The notes: generated by a model from the letters alone, not told the origin. A stretch of DNA of 64,000 bases from UBA2357 sp046295975 (GCA_046295975.1 JBKBMG010000029.1:5064-69063); one strand, 5' to 3'. Positions 8,432 to 17,046 are shown, numbered from the stretch's first letter. Made by a program: numbers and translations.

Positions 8432-10453
8432 ATGGCCGCCCGAAGCCTGCCCCCACCCCGCGAGTCGTCTCGCGCTTCCGCGACTTCCGCACCCCAGTCC
8501 CCGCTGCCTGCGCGCAAGACATCGCGCCTGTGGCTCGCGCCGCTTGCCGTGTCCGTGTTCGTGCTGGCAGGCTGTGGCGGCAGCAGCGGGCCCAAGGAAC
8601 AACTCACCACCTGCCTGCAGATCACCGACAGTGGCGAGGTCGTCGATCCGCTCTTGCCGGTCGATGGCGATGCTCCGGAGATCGCCACCGGCTACGCCAG
8701 CAAAGGGGTGGTGCGTGCGCGCAACTTCATGGCGGTGGCGGCCAACCCGATTGCCACCAAGACCGCCTGCGACGTGCTTGCCGCCGGCGGCTCTGCCGTG
8801 GATGCCGCGGTGGCCACGCAAATGGTGCTGAACCTGGTCGAACCCCAGTCGTCCGGCATTGGCGGCGGTGCCTTCCTGGTCCACTACGACGTCAAGACTG
8901 GCCAGGTGCTCGCCTACGACGGTCGCGAAACCGCGCCGGCGGCGGCCACTGCCAACTATCTGCGCTGGATCAGCGACGAGGACCAGACCACGCCGCGGCC
9001 CAGCGCCCGTGCCAGCGGCCGTTCGATCGGAACCCCCGGCACCTTGCACATGCTCGACGCGGCGCATCGCGACCACGGCCGGCTGAGCTGGGCGGAATTG
9101 TTCGAACCGGCCATCCGGATTGCCGACGACGGCTTCCAGATCAGCCCGCGCATGTCGAGCTCCATCGACGGTTCGCGCACCCAACTCGCCCGCGATCCGC
9201 GTGCCGCGGCCTATTTCCTGAACGCCGATGGCAGCGCCAAGGCGGCCGGCACCTTGCTCAAGAGTCCGGCACTGGGCGACACCTTCCGCGCCGTTGCGCG
9301 CGATGGCATTGCCGCCTTTTATTCCGGTGAGATTGCCCAGGACATCGTGAACACCATCGCCGACACCACTGGCGACATCACCCCCGGGCTGACCACGCTG
9401 GAAGACTTGGCCGGCTACCGCAGCAAGAAGCGCGAAGTGGTGTGCACCACCTATCGCCAGTACGAGGTCTGCGGCATGCCACCGCCGTCCTCGGGTGGGA
9501 TCACCGTGGCTTCGGCGCTGGGGGTGCTCGAGACCTTCGACATGCGCCAGTATGCGCCGGTGAACCCGGATCGCGATGGCGGCCGGCCGGCGCTGCTGGG
9601 CATTCACCTGGTTGCCGAAGCCGAGCGCCTGGCCTATGCCGACCGCAACAAGTACATCGCCGATACCGACTATGTGCCGTTGCCCGGCGGGAGCTGGGAG
9701 ACGATGCTGAACAAGGACTACCTCAAGCAGCGCGCGGGCTTGATCAGCCTCACCTCCAGCCTCGGTACCGCCCAGCCCGGCGATCTTGGTCCGGTGCCGC
9801 TGGGCATCGACAACACCCCCGAGAACGGCACCTCGCACGTGTCCATCGTCGACAAGGAAGGCAACGTCGTGGTCATGACCACGACCATCGAGGGCGGCTT
9901 CGGCGCCTACCACATGACGGAGGGCGGCTTCCTGCTCAACAATGAGCTCACCGACTTTTCCTCGTCACCGGTCGATGCCGAAGGCGTGCCGATCGCCAAC
10001 CGTGTTGCGCCGGGCAAGCGCCCGCGCAGCTCGATGGCGCCGACGCTGGTGTTCCACCGCAATGCCGACGGTTCGCGTGGCGAGTTCTACATGGCCACCG
10101 GTTCGCCGGGCGGCGCGGCCATCATCCAGTACGTGGTGAAGACGCTGGTCGGCACCCTGGATTGGGGGCTGGACGCCCAGCAAGCGGTGTCGCTGATGAA
10201 CTTCGGTTCGGCCAACGGCCCCACCACCGGCCTGGGCGGTGAGCATCCGCTGGTCGACGCCACCGACAACGGCAACAACGACCCGCTGGTGGTCGGCCTG
10301 CGCGGACTGGGTCACACCGTTTCGGTGAATAGCCAGTCGAGCGGGCTGGGCAGCATTGTTCGCACCACCGTCGATGGCCGGCCGGCGTTGATGGGCGGCG
10401 CCGACCCGCGTCGCGAAGGCATTGTGCTGGGCGACGTGATCAAGCCCGAATAG
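8432..10453 (+). CDS. ggt: Gamma-glutamyltransferase (lipoprotein-type)
   Basis: A 673-residue N-terminal-nucleophile hydrolase that cleaves gamma-glutamyl bonds such as those of glutathione and transfers the glutamyl group. A lipobox (VLAGC, cysteine 48) follows a hydrophobic segment, so it is probably anchored in the envelope, unlike the soluble periplasmic E. coli enzyme; the 30-residue leader before the hydrophobic core is long for a signal peptide. The autoprocessing nucleophile is Thr467 in NGTSHVS, and SSGIGGGAF near residue 145 is the expected large-subunit motif. Both subunits are intact. It is monocistronic, with a purine-rich AAGAGGA site before the start. Confidence 0.92.
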   Translation: MAARSLPPPRESSRASATSAPQSPLPARKTSRLWLAPLAVSVFVLAGCGGSSGPKEQLTTCLQITDSGEVVDPLLPVDGDAPEIATGYASKGVVRARNFMAVAANPIATKTACDVLAAGGSAVDAAVATQMVLNLVEPQSSGIGGGAFLVHYDVKTGQVLAYDGRETAPAAATANYLRWISDEDQTTPRPSARASGRSIGTPGTLHMLDAAHRDHGRLSWAELFEPAIRIADDGFQISPRMSSSIDGSRTQLARDPRAAAYFLNADGSAKAAGTLLKSPALGDTFRAVARDGIAAFYSGEIAQDIVNTIADTTGDITPGLTTLEDLAGYRSKKREVVCTTYRQYEVCGMPPPSSGGITVASALGVLETFDMRQYAPVNPDRDGGRPALLGIHLVAEAERLAYADRNKYIADTDYVPLPGGSWETMLNKDYLKQRAGLISLTSSLGTAQPGDLGPVPLGIDNTPENGTSHVSIVDKEGNVVVMTTTIEGGFGAYHMTEGGFLLNNELTDFSSSPVDAEGVPIANRVAPGKRPRSSMAPTLVFHRNADGSRGEFYMATGSPGGAAIIQYVVKTLVGTLDWGLDAQQAVSLMNFGSANGPTTGLGGEHPLVDATDNGNNDPLVVGLRGLGHTVSVNSQSSGLGSIVRTTVDGRPALMGGADPRREGIVLGDVIKPE

Positions 10454-10484
10454 CCCAACCGGCGTACGGTTCGGCTGTCTCGGA

Positions 10485-10579
10485 GCTTGTGAATGGATCA
10501 ACGGCGTGTAGCGATTGCTGCGTTGCGCACTCGCTCACGTCTTGCGCTTGGTACGGTTCGCTACGATTTCGTCACAAGC
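10485..10579. repeat. Imperfect inverted-repeat element downstream of ggt
   Basis: GCTTGTGA (10485-10492) is the exact reverse complement of TCACAAGC (10572-10579), and inside it GTAGCGA (10508-10514) matches TCGCTAC (10558-10564). The nested arms span 95 bases and could fold into a long hairpin. It resembles a dispersed palindromic repeat, but no second copy was found in this window. Confidence 0.45.
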
Positions 10580-10698
10580 GCTCGGTTGGTTTCGACAGGT
10601 GAAAGCCCCCCCCGCGCCGGTCTGGCCCCCTGGGTCCAGTGCCGACGCGGGGTCAGCCGGAGCGATGGCGGGTTTGCCGGCTTTGGCGCCCGAGTATT

Positions 10699-10730
10699 GG
10701 GATGTGCCCCAACAGGGATGTGCCCCAACA
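10699..10730. repeat. Exact 16-bp tandem direct repeat (two copies)
   Basis: GGGATGTGCCCCAACA occurs at 10699-10714 and again at 10715-10730 without mismatch. Each unit, with the preceding TT, can form a small TTGGG/CCCCAA stem. It lies between the convergent ggt and DUF1444 genes, next to a 14-base perfect palindrome (ATCTCCCGGGAGAT, 10733-10746). Confidence 0.85.
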
Positions 10731-10745
10731 GCATCTCCCGGGAGA

Positions 10746-11612
10746 TCATTCGATCAACCTTTTCCATCCGCCGTCGACGCGTTCGTACAGATCGGGGGTG
10801 AGGGTGTAGTTTCCGGTGGCGTAGATCTCGCGGACCTTGTCCGTGAGGCGCGCGACGGCTTCCAGGTCAGCTGAGTCGGCAACCAGCAGTACGTCACGGC
10901 TGGGGATGCCGACCACCATTTTGCCGCTCATGCGCTTTGCGAGGCGGCTCCACACCGCCTCGATCAATAAGATGCTGATTTCATAGTTTCCGTCGGCAGT
11001 GAACATATAGAGCCCGTCCGCGCCATGCAGCGTCAGCTCCGGCAGCACGCGACCAAGGTTGGCAATTGCGGCCTTCCTGAGTTCGGGCTCGCTTACCGAC
11101 AGCGCATTGAAGTCTTGCAGGCTCAGGTACTGGATGTTGGCGGGCGTGTCGACCGCGTAGACGATCGCCAGCCCTTCCGTGTAGGGCGTTGAGTAGAGGG
11201 CCTGGTCTGGCGGCAACCCCGTGTCGGCCACACGTCTGGCCAATGCCGCCTTCACATAGCCGTCATCCTTGATCACCGGGACGATGTTCTCCAGGCTCGG
11301 CGTCACCACCTCAAGCGTCTTCACCGTGGCCGTGGCGTAGGTTTCCACGACCGTGTCGAGGTCGTGGCCGTTACGGTAGGCCTGATAGGCGTTGTTGAGA
11401 TAGGCAAAGTGTTCGGTGTCGGTGTCGGCGTCGCCAAAGCTGTAGCGGATCTCCAGTGGTCGTAGCGCTTCGATCTTGATCTCGTTGTGCATGGTCCGAA
11501 GTTTGGCGGCGACGCGCTCGGTGAACGCGGCTTCGCCAATGGTCCCGGCGAGCGCGCTGCGGGCAAACAGCCCGAGCACGAGTGCGATAGAGAACTCTCG
11601 GAGTCTGCTCAT
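10746..11612 (-). CDS. DUF1444-family secreted protein
   Basis: A 288-residue protein with a signal peptide (residues 1-22, cut after ALA) followed by a DUF1444-like sequence: FTERVAAKLR near the N-terminus, a YLNNAYQAYR block and a DGLYMFTADGNYE stretch. DUF1444 (YtpP-like) has no established enzymatic role. The start at 11612 gives the clean signal peptide. It is alone on its strand, in a region of mixed composition next to repeats and a lower-GC gene, so it may belong to an accessory segment. A TPR- or toxin-like function has no support in the sequence. Confidence 0.7.
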   Translation of the reverse strand: MSRLREFSIALVLGLFARSALAGTIGEAAFTERVAAKLRTMHNEIKIEALRPLEIRYSFGDADTDTEHFAYLNNAYQAYRNGHDLDTVVETYATATVKTLEVVTPSLENIVPVIKDDGYVKAALARRVADTGLPPDQALYSTPYTEGLAIVYAVDTPANIQYLSLQDFNALSVSEPELRKAAIANLGRVLPELTLHGADGLYMFTADGNYEISILLIEAVWSRLAKRMSGKMVVGIPSRDVLLVADSADLEAVARLTDKVREIYATGNYTLTPDLYERVDGGWKRLIE

Positions 11613-11967
11613 GTGGCATCCATTCGATCTGAGGGAAAGAGGCGTCGATGTCGGCGAGCGGCACGGCGCACTTCTGGCGGCGTCAAGTACATCGGACGAG
11701 GCGACGGCGCGATCGCGAGTGGCAACTGACTTGTCGTTTGCTGCCTGCAGGCGCGCCACGATGGCGTCCACATCGGGCTGGATGCAGGTAATCAGCGGTG
11801 CATTTCAGCAGAAGGCGTGGCAAGGCCTTTCGCAGTAGCGCCAAGGCGAAGTGACGGTTGGTCTGGTAACGTTGTCGTCGATGCGCGTGCCCCGCGCTAT
11901 GCGAGACGTCGTCGGATTCGCTGCACGCCGGCATCGGCGCTATCAGTGCGCGAACAGTTAGAAAAAT

Positions 11968-12135
11968 ATGTCAATAGCAGGATTTCGCTGGGTATTGAGT
12001 GTACTCTTGGCGACGCTTGGCTCGCGGTCAGCGTATAGCGGCGACTACTACTCGGCCGGGTATCTCCCGGCGTCAGCTGGCATATTTGCATTTGTAGGCA
12101 CCTGGCGCGCGCGCATTGCACAGCGACCGTCCTGA
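11968..12135 (+). CDS. Small hydrophobic hypothetical protein (55 aa), tentative
   Basis: An open frame of 55 codons in a gap otherwise without genes. It has two hydrophobic stretches (FRWVLSVLLATLG and YLPASAGIFAFVG), which could be a signal peptide plus membrane segment or two short helices. It ends shortly before the SMI1-type gene and has similarly lower GC. There is only a weak purine stretch (GAAAAAT) before the ATG. I do not recognise a family; it may be a remnant. Confidence 0.3.
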   Translation: MSIAGFRWVLSVLLATLGSRSAYSGDYYSAGYLPASAGIFAFVGTWRARIAQRPS

Positions 12136-12192
12136 GAATGACTTCAGCACATGATGGCTCGGGGGCATCCTCTTTCTTGGAATATCCTGAAC

Positions 12193-13683
12193 ATGACTAT
12201 GGCAAAAAACCTCGAACAGATTGCTGAGCAGGTCGTAGCCGCTTGGCAAGCATCCGGACTGCGCGTTCCCCAGTCCGATCTGAAGCTCATTCGCAAGGCG
12301 ATTGGGTCCGATCAAGGACTGAGTACGAAGCTGACGACACGTCTTTGCGAGCTGGGGCGGAAAACACCGCTCTCTTCAACGCGCCCGGACTGGTTGAGCA
12401 ACATCGACGAGTTCTTTGATCAACCCGCGGATGTCGCAATGCCTGTAAAGAGCAAGAGAAGTCTGCAGTACAGGAGCGCCTTTGCGGCGGTGATCGAGGC
12501 TGTTTTGCCGCTACTGTCCTTCGAATGGATCATACAGATGAAGTCGTTTGACGATGACTTCATCCGGCGCGTGGAGATTGGCTTCCTGACGGTGTTTGGA
12601 ATACCTCGAGACGTTGAGGAGGCACGGCGGATCCATGAAACGATTCTCGCACTACCGAAGTGTTGCACGGCAAACAGCATCGCTGGTGAGCTGGCAAGCG
12701 ATCAACCCTTCAAGGCGCAGATGATGCTTGCTGTGCTGATAAGTGGCGCCGCACAAGCCAGTGAGGAGATCCATGCCACTGTTCGCGCCTTCATCGAGAA
12801 ATGCCCCGATGACTTGCTCGCAATTCCCGGTCACGACGATGCTTATCCAAAGTCATCCCGACCGAGTTTCTGGATGGCCCACACTGCCCGCGGCGATCTC
12901 CGGGGGGTTCTGCGTGCGCGCGGTAGCGCTCAACTCCAGCACGACATTGGCGAAGTGACGGATCTGGAGCGTGCGAGAACCGATTCGCACGCCAGGCTCG
13001 TGTCAGTGGATTCGTCAATCCAGACATTCGCGGTGGATGAACTGCCACCCGAACAACGGGAACTCGGCCAACTATTGCTGGAGTTCGATGAGTATTTGAT
13101 GACCCATGCCAAAGACGTTCACGAGTCGCTCAGGCCTGGCGTTCACCATGACCAGATCGAAAAACTGAACAACGAACTCCTGCCACTGAGGCTGCCAGAC
13201 GATCTCGTCGTACTGTACAAGTGGCACAACGGCGTGACTCCCGGCAAGTACTTCCTTGACTCGCCCGAGTTTCTCGGCATCGAGGATGCATTGATGGAGT
13301 ATCGGCAGACACTGGAGATCATGTCGCAATACAGTTGGTGCAGGGCCTGGCTTCCTGTCGGCTACAGCAACAGGGTCTTTCGCTTAGTCACACTCTCCGA
13401 GGAAGCTTGCGACCATGCCAAGGTGCTGAGCCATGATGTCGAGTCCGGGGATGTCGAGGTCTGCTTCGAATCGGTGTTGTCGATGATGAAGACCTACTTC
13501 GATGCCTATAAGCAAGGCGTCATCTACTACGACTCCGAATCCGAGCAGTGGGACATCGACCTCGATCGCTTTGAGAACATCCGCTTACGCCACAACCCTG
13601 ACTCGAGAACCTACGATTTCCACGATGTGACTCAGTGGCCACAGGCGTGGCAGAGGTTCCATGTCGGGAACTCCGGGTTTTAG
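12193..13683 (+). CDS. SMI1/KNR4-type domain protein of unknown function
   Basis: A roughly 496-residue cytoplasmic protein with no signal peptide or membrane helix. The N-terminal two thirds are alpha-helical and unrecognised. The C-terminal part (about 300-430) carries an SMI1/KNR4-like domain, recognisable by LRLPDDLVVLYKWHNGVTPG and a YSNRVFRLV region. This superfamily is common among immunity proteins of contact-dependent and polymorphic toxin systems, but no toxin gene is adjacent. GC and codon use are visibly lower than in neighbours, suggesting acquisition. The start is uncertain: ATG at 12193 or 12199, or 12151 with a 14-residue extension; none has a strong ribosome site. Confidence 0.65.
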   Translation: MTMAKNLEQIAEQVVAAWQASGLRVPQSDLKLIRKAIGSDQGLSTKLTTRLCELGRKTPLSSTRPDWLSNIDEFFDQPADVAMPVKSKRSLQYRSAFAAVIEAVLPLLSFEWIIQMKSFDDDFIRRVEIGFLTVFGIPRDVEEARRIHETILALPKCCTANSIAGELASDQPFKAQMMLAVLISGAAQASEEIHATVRAFIEKCPDDLLAIPGHDDAYPKSSRPSFWMAHTARGDLRGVLRARGSAQLQHDIGEVTDLERARTDSHARLVSVDSSIQTFAVDELPPEQRELGQLLLEFDEYLMTHAKDVHESLRPGVHHDQIEKLNNELLPLRLPDDLVVLYKWHNGVTPGKYFLDSPEFLGIEDALMEYRQTLEIMSQYSWCRAWLPVGYSNRVFRLVTLSEEACDHAKVLSHDVESGDVEVCFESVLSMMKTYFDAYKQGVIYYDSESEQWDIDLDRFENIRLRHNPDSRTYDFHDVTQWPQAWQRFHVGNSGF

Positions 13684-13802
13684 GCGCATGCATCAGCGGC
13701 AGGGGGGCACGCCCCGCTCTCGCCGGCACAGCGCATTCCATTGCACACATCTCGAAACTCGCCGAGTTCCCAGGCGTGACGCAGGCCAGCGGCGAAGTCG
13801 GG

Positions 13803-13829
13803 CGGGAGGGGGCGAAGCCCGCCCTCCCG
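13803..13829. terminator. GC-rich hairpin downstream of the SMI1-type gene
   Basis: CGGGAGGG-GGC-GAA-GCC-CG-CCCTCCCG folds into a near-perfect stem. It sits between convergent genes and could end transcription from either side, but no T-run follows it. Confidence 0.4.
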
Positions 13830-13865
13830 AGGAGATCATCGGCTCCGTGTTTCATCACCCCTGCT

Positions 13866-14459
13866 TCAGCGCTGCGGATCCTCGGTGGCTGCAGGCGAGT
13901 ACTCGCGGCACCACGCCTCCGGCGTGAGAATGCGGAAATGCGGTTTCACCAGCCGATGGCGGGCCAGTTTCAGCAGCAGTTTGTCCCGTGTCAGCAGTTG
14001 GCAGGCGCCGGTTGCCAAGGCGATCTGCAGGAATTTCTGATCGTCCGGGTCGCGGCATGGCGGTAGCGCATCCGCGCCCGTGGCGGCGCTCGGCGCTGCC
14101 CCGAGATCTGCTTGCGGCCCGCTGAGTTGCATCAACTCTTCCCCCGACATGCCGTGTTGCGCGAGCGTCTTCCCGGCGTCATTGCGCGCATCCGGTACCT
14201 GTTTGTCCCTGCCCTGCGCGATCACGGAACAGCTGGCGGCATAGTGCTCAGCCAGGGCGGCACGTTGTTCGGGCGTCAGGCCGAAGTGGGAATAGCCCAG
14301 CACGCAGCGCAGTTCGGCAAGCGCATCGGCACGTGTGGCGAGCCGGCAGTGGCGCTGCGCGATGGCATCGGCGAGCGGCCGGAGGGTCGCATCTTTGAAC
14401 AGCCACAGCGCCATGACGGTATTGGTGTCGAGCACGAGCAGCGGCGGGGGTGCGGGCAT
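13866..14459 (-). CDS. PIN-domain protein, putative orphan VapC-like toxin
   Basis: A 197-residue PIN-domain protein of the 'putative toxin-antitoxin toxin component, PIN family' type. Acidic metal-binding positions are visible: D11 in LVLDTNTVM, E49 in ALAEL, D139/D140 in RDPDDQKFLQIA and D159 in LLTRDK. Such proteins are Mg-dependent ribonucleases. It is longer than classic VapC (about 130) because of an inserted segment around 80-130 (QGRDKQVPDARND to ATGAD), which is low in complexity. No antitoxin gene is adjacent, so a toxin role is uncertain; solitary PIN proteins can be housekeeping nucleases. Confidence 0.8.
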   Translation of the reverse strand: MPAPPPLLVLDTNTVMALWLFKDATLRPLADAIAQRHCRLATRADALAELRCVLGYSHFGLTPEQRAALAEHYAASCSVIAQGRDKQVPDARNDAGKTLAQHGMSGEELMQLSGPQADLGAAPSAATGADALPPCRDPDDQKFLQIALATGACQLLTRDKLLLKLARHRLVKPHFRILTPEAWCREYSPAATEDPQR

Positions 14460-14731
14460 GATGGCGGTGGCGAGTATGCGGAGGGTGCGCCGTCAGGCGC
14501 GGGTCGGAGGTGGTCGGGCGTCCGGCCCATGCTCCGGCAGGCGTTGCAGCAGAGGGGCGAAAGCATACCCCGGGTAGGCGTCGAAATGCGGACTAGAATG
14601 AAGCACGGCGTCCCGCAGGGATGCTCAGGGGAGTCGACCATTCGGGCGGTGGCCAACGGCATCGCCCCCGCGCGGCGCGTACGCGGGAACAAGCACACAG
14701 TCGCGCGCGAACTTGATCCAAGGAGATCATC

Positions 14732-15220
14732 ATGGCTATCGCGACACGACTCCAGGGTTTCATGGAAGCGCACGGCCTGCGCTACGACGTGCTGAGCCAT
14801 CCGCGTTCCCACTGCAGCATGGAAACCGCCCAGCTTGCCCACGTTCCGGGCGCAAGCCTGGCAAAGTCGGTGGTACTGGAAGACGACTCGGGCTACCTGA
14901 TGGCGGTCCTGCCGTCCGACCGCCGCGTGCGCCTCGGTTCCCTCGGTGAAGTCATGCAGCGGCCAGTCCGGCTCGTGACCGAAGACAGCCTGCGTCGGAT
15001 CTTCATGGACTGCGAACCGGGTGCCGTGCCGCCCGTGGGGGCGGCCTACGGCATGCGGGTGGTCATGGACGACAGCCTCGCCGACAACTCGGAGATTTAT
15101 TTCGAGGCCGGTGACCATGAACACGTGATCCAGATGAGCCGGGAAGACTTCCTGGCGATGATGGACATGGAGCACGCCACCCATTGCCGTTTCGGCGAGC
15201 GTCCCTGGCATCGCCACTGA
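14732..15220 (+). CDS. YbaK/EbsC-type aminoacyl-tRNA deacylase
   Basis: A 162-residue stand-alone editing domain of the YbaK/ProX superfamily, which hydrolyses mischarged aminoacyl-tRNA. It shows the family pattern: VLSHPRSHCSMETA, AKSVVLEDD (with the catalytic-type lysine at 45), a beta-strand PSDRRVRL, and DCEPGAVPPVG, the characteristic GxxPP loop. Length fits. It has a clear AAGGAG site before the ATG. It lies 284 bases upstream of the retron RT on the same strand but is probably independent, because the retron has its own promoter in between. Confidence 0.85.
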   Translation: MAIATRLQGFMEAHGLRYDVLSHPRSHCSMETAQLAHVPGASLAKSVVLEDDSGYLMAVLPSDRRVRLGSLGEVMQRPVRLVTEDSLRRIFMDCEPGAVPPVGAAYGMRVVMDDSLADNSEIYFEAGDHEHVIQMSREDFLAMMDMEHATHCRFGERPWHRH

Positions 15221-15266
15221 AGCGGGGCGTCCCGAGCGTGCGCGTCGGTATTTGGCAATGCCGTGC

Positions 15267-15295
15267 TTGACCCCCAACGGCAATCCTCCTAGCAT
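15267..15295 (+). promoter_or_regulatory. Predicted sigma-70 promoter of the retron
   Basis: TTGACC (15267-15272) and TAGCAT (15290-15295) are separated by exactly 17 bases. The predicted transcription start, 6-8 bases further on, falls at 15301-15303, the first base of the a1 arm. This is where a retron ncRNA should begin. Confidence 0.65.
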
Positions 15296-15301
15296 CGGCG
15301 C

Positions 15302-15464
15302 GCAGCCCGCGTCCAAGTGGATGGGAATGCGGCCTCGCCGCATCCTCTCATCGCTCCGGGGTTACCCCGGGGGCGCATCTTGTTGGCATTACGGCGCGTG
15401 AGCTCCACGGCGCGTGGGCGCCGAGTTGCTCACGCAGGACACGACGGGTTGGATGCGGCGCTGC
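15302..15464 (+). ncRNA. Predicted retron msr-msd non-coding RNA
   Basis: A structured stretch of about 163 bases ending 40 bases before the reverse transcriptase ATG. The 5' arm a1 (GCAGCCCGCGTCCAA, 15302-15316) pairs with the 3' arm a2 (TTGGATGCGGCGCTGC, 15449-15464) over 15 base pairs, with one bulged C and one G-U wobble. Between them lie an msr-like hairpin at 15320-15352 (14 pairs, CC bulge, 3-base loop), a second hairpin at 15354-15372 (CCGGGG/CCCCGG core), and an msd-like stem at 15396-15435 (GCGTGAGC/GCTCACGC, perfect, with an inner CCACG/CGTGG hairpin). The order a1-msr-msd-a2-RT is canonical. The branching G would be one of the G residues just after a1 (15317-15320). Predicted msDNA is about 60-70 bases. 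Prediction by eye; no expression data. Confidence 0.75.
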
Positions 15465-15504
15465 ACCGAATTCCAAACTCATCCAGCGAACGAGTGATTT
15501 ACGC

Positions 15505-17046
15505 ATGACCGGGCCGTGGGACTGGGACCTCTTCGACGAGGACGGAGAGCATGACGACCTGGACTGCGCGCCCGGGCATCGCGACGCGCAGCGTGCCGCG
15601 ACCGACATCGCGCGGCTGATCCGCGCGGTTGCCGCCCGTTCGGCGTTTCCCGCATCGTTCGCCCCCTTCAGCCCGTTCGCCCACTCCGCCGATTCCAGGT
15701 CCTCCGCAGAGGTGGGCGCTGCGTCGCCGACCCGCGTGCGCCAGACCCTTAGTCGCGCGTTCGGCCCCGATCTAGCGTGGATCGCGCCACTCGTGGCGCA
15801 TCTGGAGGTATCCGGATGGCTGGGCAGGCTTGAGGACGAGGCGGCGTTGTCCGCTGCGGTGTTCGGGTTCGAGCCGTTTCGCAAGTCGTTTTCCGGTATC
15901 GGACAAAATCCTCGGTCGCGGCTGTGGCTGCCCCTGCATCCGCGCGCAGGGAGGCCGGCTCCACCCCTGGACTGGCTGACACTACCGGCCTTGCACACGG
16001 TGGGCGCACTTGCCGAATGGCTTGGGCTGAGCATAGGTGAGCTCGACTGGTTTGCCGACCTTCAGGGGCGAAACGGCTCCATGCCCCCTGGAGACGTGGC
16101 CGCGGCACTGCCTCGCGGCGGAGGCAATGGCCATTACAGCTATCGGTGGCAGCCAAAGCGGCGGGGTGGGTATCGCTTGCTTGAGGCGCCCAAGCGGCGA
16201 CTGCGTGCGATGCAGCGACGCATTTTGCGCGAGATCCTGGCGCCGGTGCCGGTCCACCATGCGGCGCATGGGAGCGTCGCAGGGTGCTCGATCGTGACCC
16301 AGGCACTGGCGCATTGCGAGCGGGCGCTGCTGTTGCGACTCGATATCCGCGATTTCTTCGCGTCCATACACGGGGGGCGGGTGCGCGCGGTGTTCGCGGC
16401 GCTGGGCTACCCCCCCGCGGTTGCAGCCGTACTCGCCGCGCTGACCACGCATCGAGCGCCGGCCTGGGTGGTTCGCTCACTGCCATTCGCCGAGGGCACG
16501 CCGCCGGACCGGCGGCTACGGCAACTCGACGACATGCGCCTCTACCAGCGGATACACCTGCCCCAAGGGGCGCCAACGTCGCCTGCCCTGGCCAATCTGT
16601 GCGCCTTTCGCTTGGACCATCGGCTCGCCGCCGCCGCCCGCAGTTGTGGCGCGAGCTACACACGCTATGTCGACGATCTGCACTTTTCCGGCGACGCCGG
16701 ACTGGCCTCACGCAGTGAAGCGTTCCGCCGCATGGCGGCTGCGATCGTCGCCGAGGAGGGGTGGCTGCCGAACGAGCGGAAGACGCGCCTGATGCCGGCG
16801 TCGCGCGCTCAGATTGCGGCAGGGGTAGTGGTGAATCATCGGCCCAACGTGCAGCGCAAGGCGTACGACCAACTCAAGGCGATACTGCACAATTGTGCGC
16901 GGTACGGCCCGTCCTCGCAAAACCGCGACGGGGTGGGCGACTTCAGGGCCCACTTGTCAGGGCGCGTCGCCCATGTCGTGCATCTGAACCCGATTCGCGG
17001 TGCGAGGCTGCTGAAGATGTTCGAACGGGTCGCCTGGGACGCCTGA
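15505..17046 (+). CDS. Retron-type reverse transcriptase with N-terminal extension
   Basis: A 513-residue RNA-directed DNA polymerase. The RT core occupies about 210-470: LEAPKRRLRAMQRRI (226-240), LDIRDFF with the first catalytic aspartate (279-285), LPQGAPTSP (352-360) and YVDD with the catalytic pair (388-391). Retron-specific positions are recognisable but degenerate: QALAH (266-270) where retrons have NAxxH, and AAG followed by VVVN (438-444) where they have VTG. The first 200 residues form an extension, as in the long RTs of myxobacterial retrons such as Mx162, with an acidic start (DEDGEHDDLD). It would prime on the upstream ncRNA at 15302-15464 and make msDNA. No separate effector gene adjoins; phaC converges from the other side. 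Group II intron maturase and DGR features are absent. Confidence 0.92.
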   Translation: MTGPWDWDLFDEDGEHDDLDCAPGHRDAQRAATDIARLIRAVAARSAFPASFAPFSPFAHSADSRSSAEVGAASPTRVRQTLSRAFGPDLAWIAPLVAHLEVSGWLGRLEDEAALSAAVFGFEPFRKSFSGIGQNPRSRLWLPLHPRAGRPAPPLDWLTLPALHTVGALAEWLGLSIGELDWFADLQGRNGSMPPGDVAAALPRGGGNGHYSYRWQPKRRGGYRLLEAPKRRLRAMQRRILREILAPVPVHHAAHGSVAGCSIVTQALAHCERALLLRLDIRDFFASIHGGRVRAVFAALGYPPAVAAVLAALTTHRAPAWVVRSLPFAEGTPPDRRLRQLDDMRLYQRIHLPQGAPTSPALANLCAFRLDHRLAAAARSCGASYTRYVDDLHFSGDAGLASRSEAFRRMAAAIVAEEGWLPNERKTRLMPASRAQIAAGVVVNHRPNVQRKAYDQLKAILHNCARYGPSSQNRDGVGDFRAHLSGRVAHVVHLNPIRGARLLKMFERVAWDA

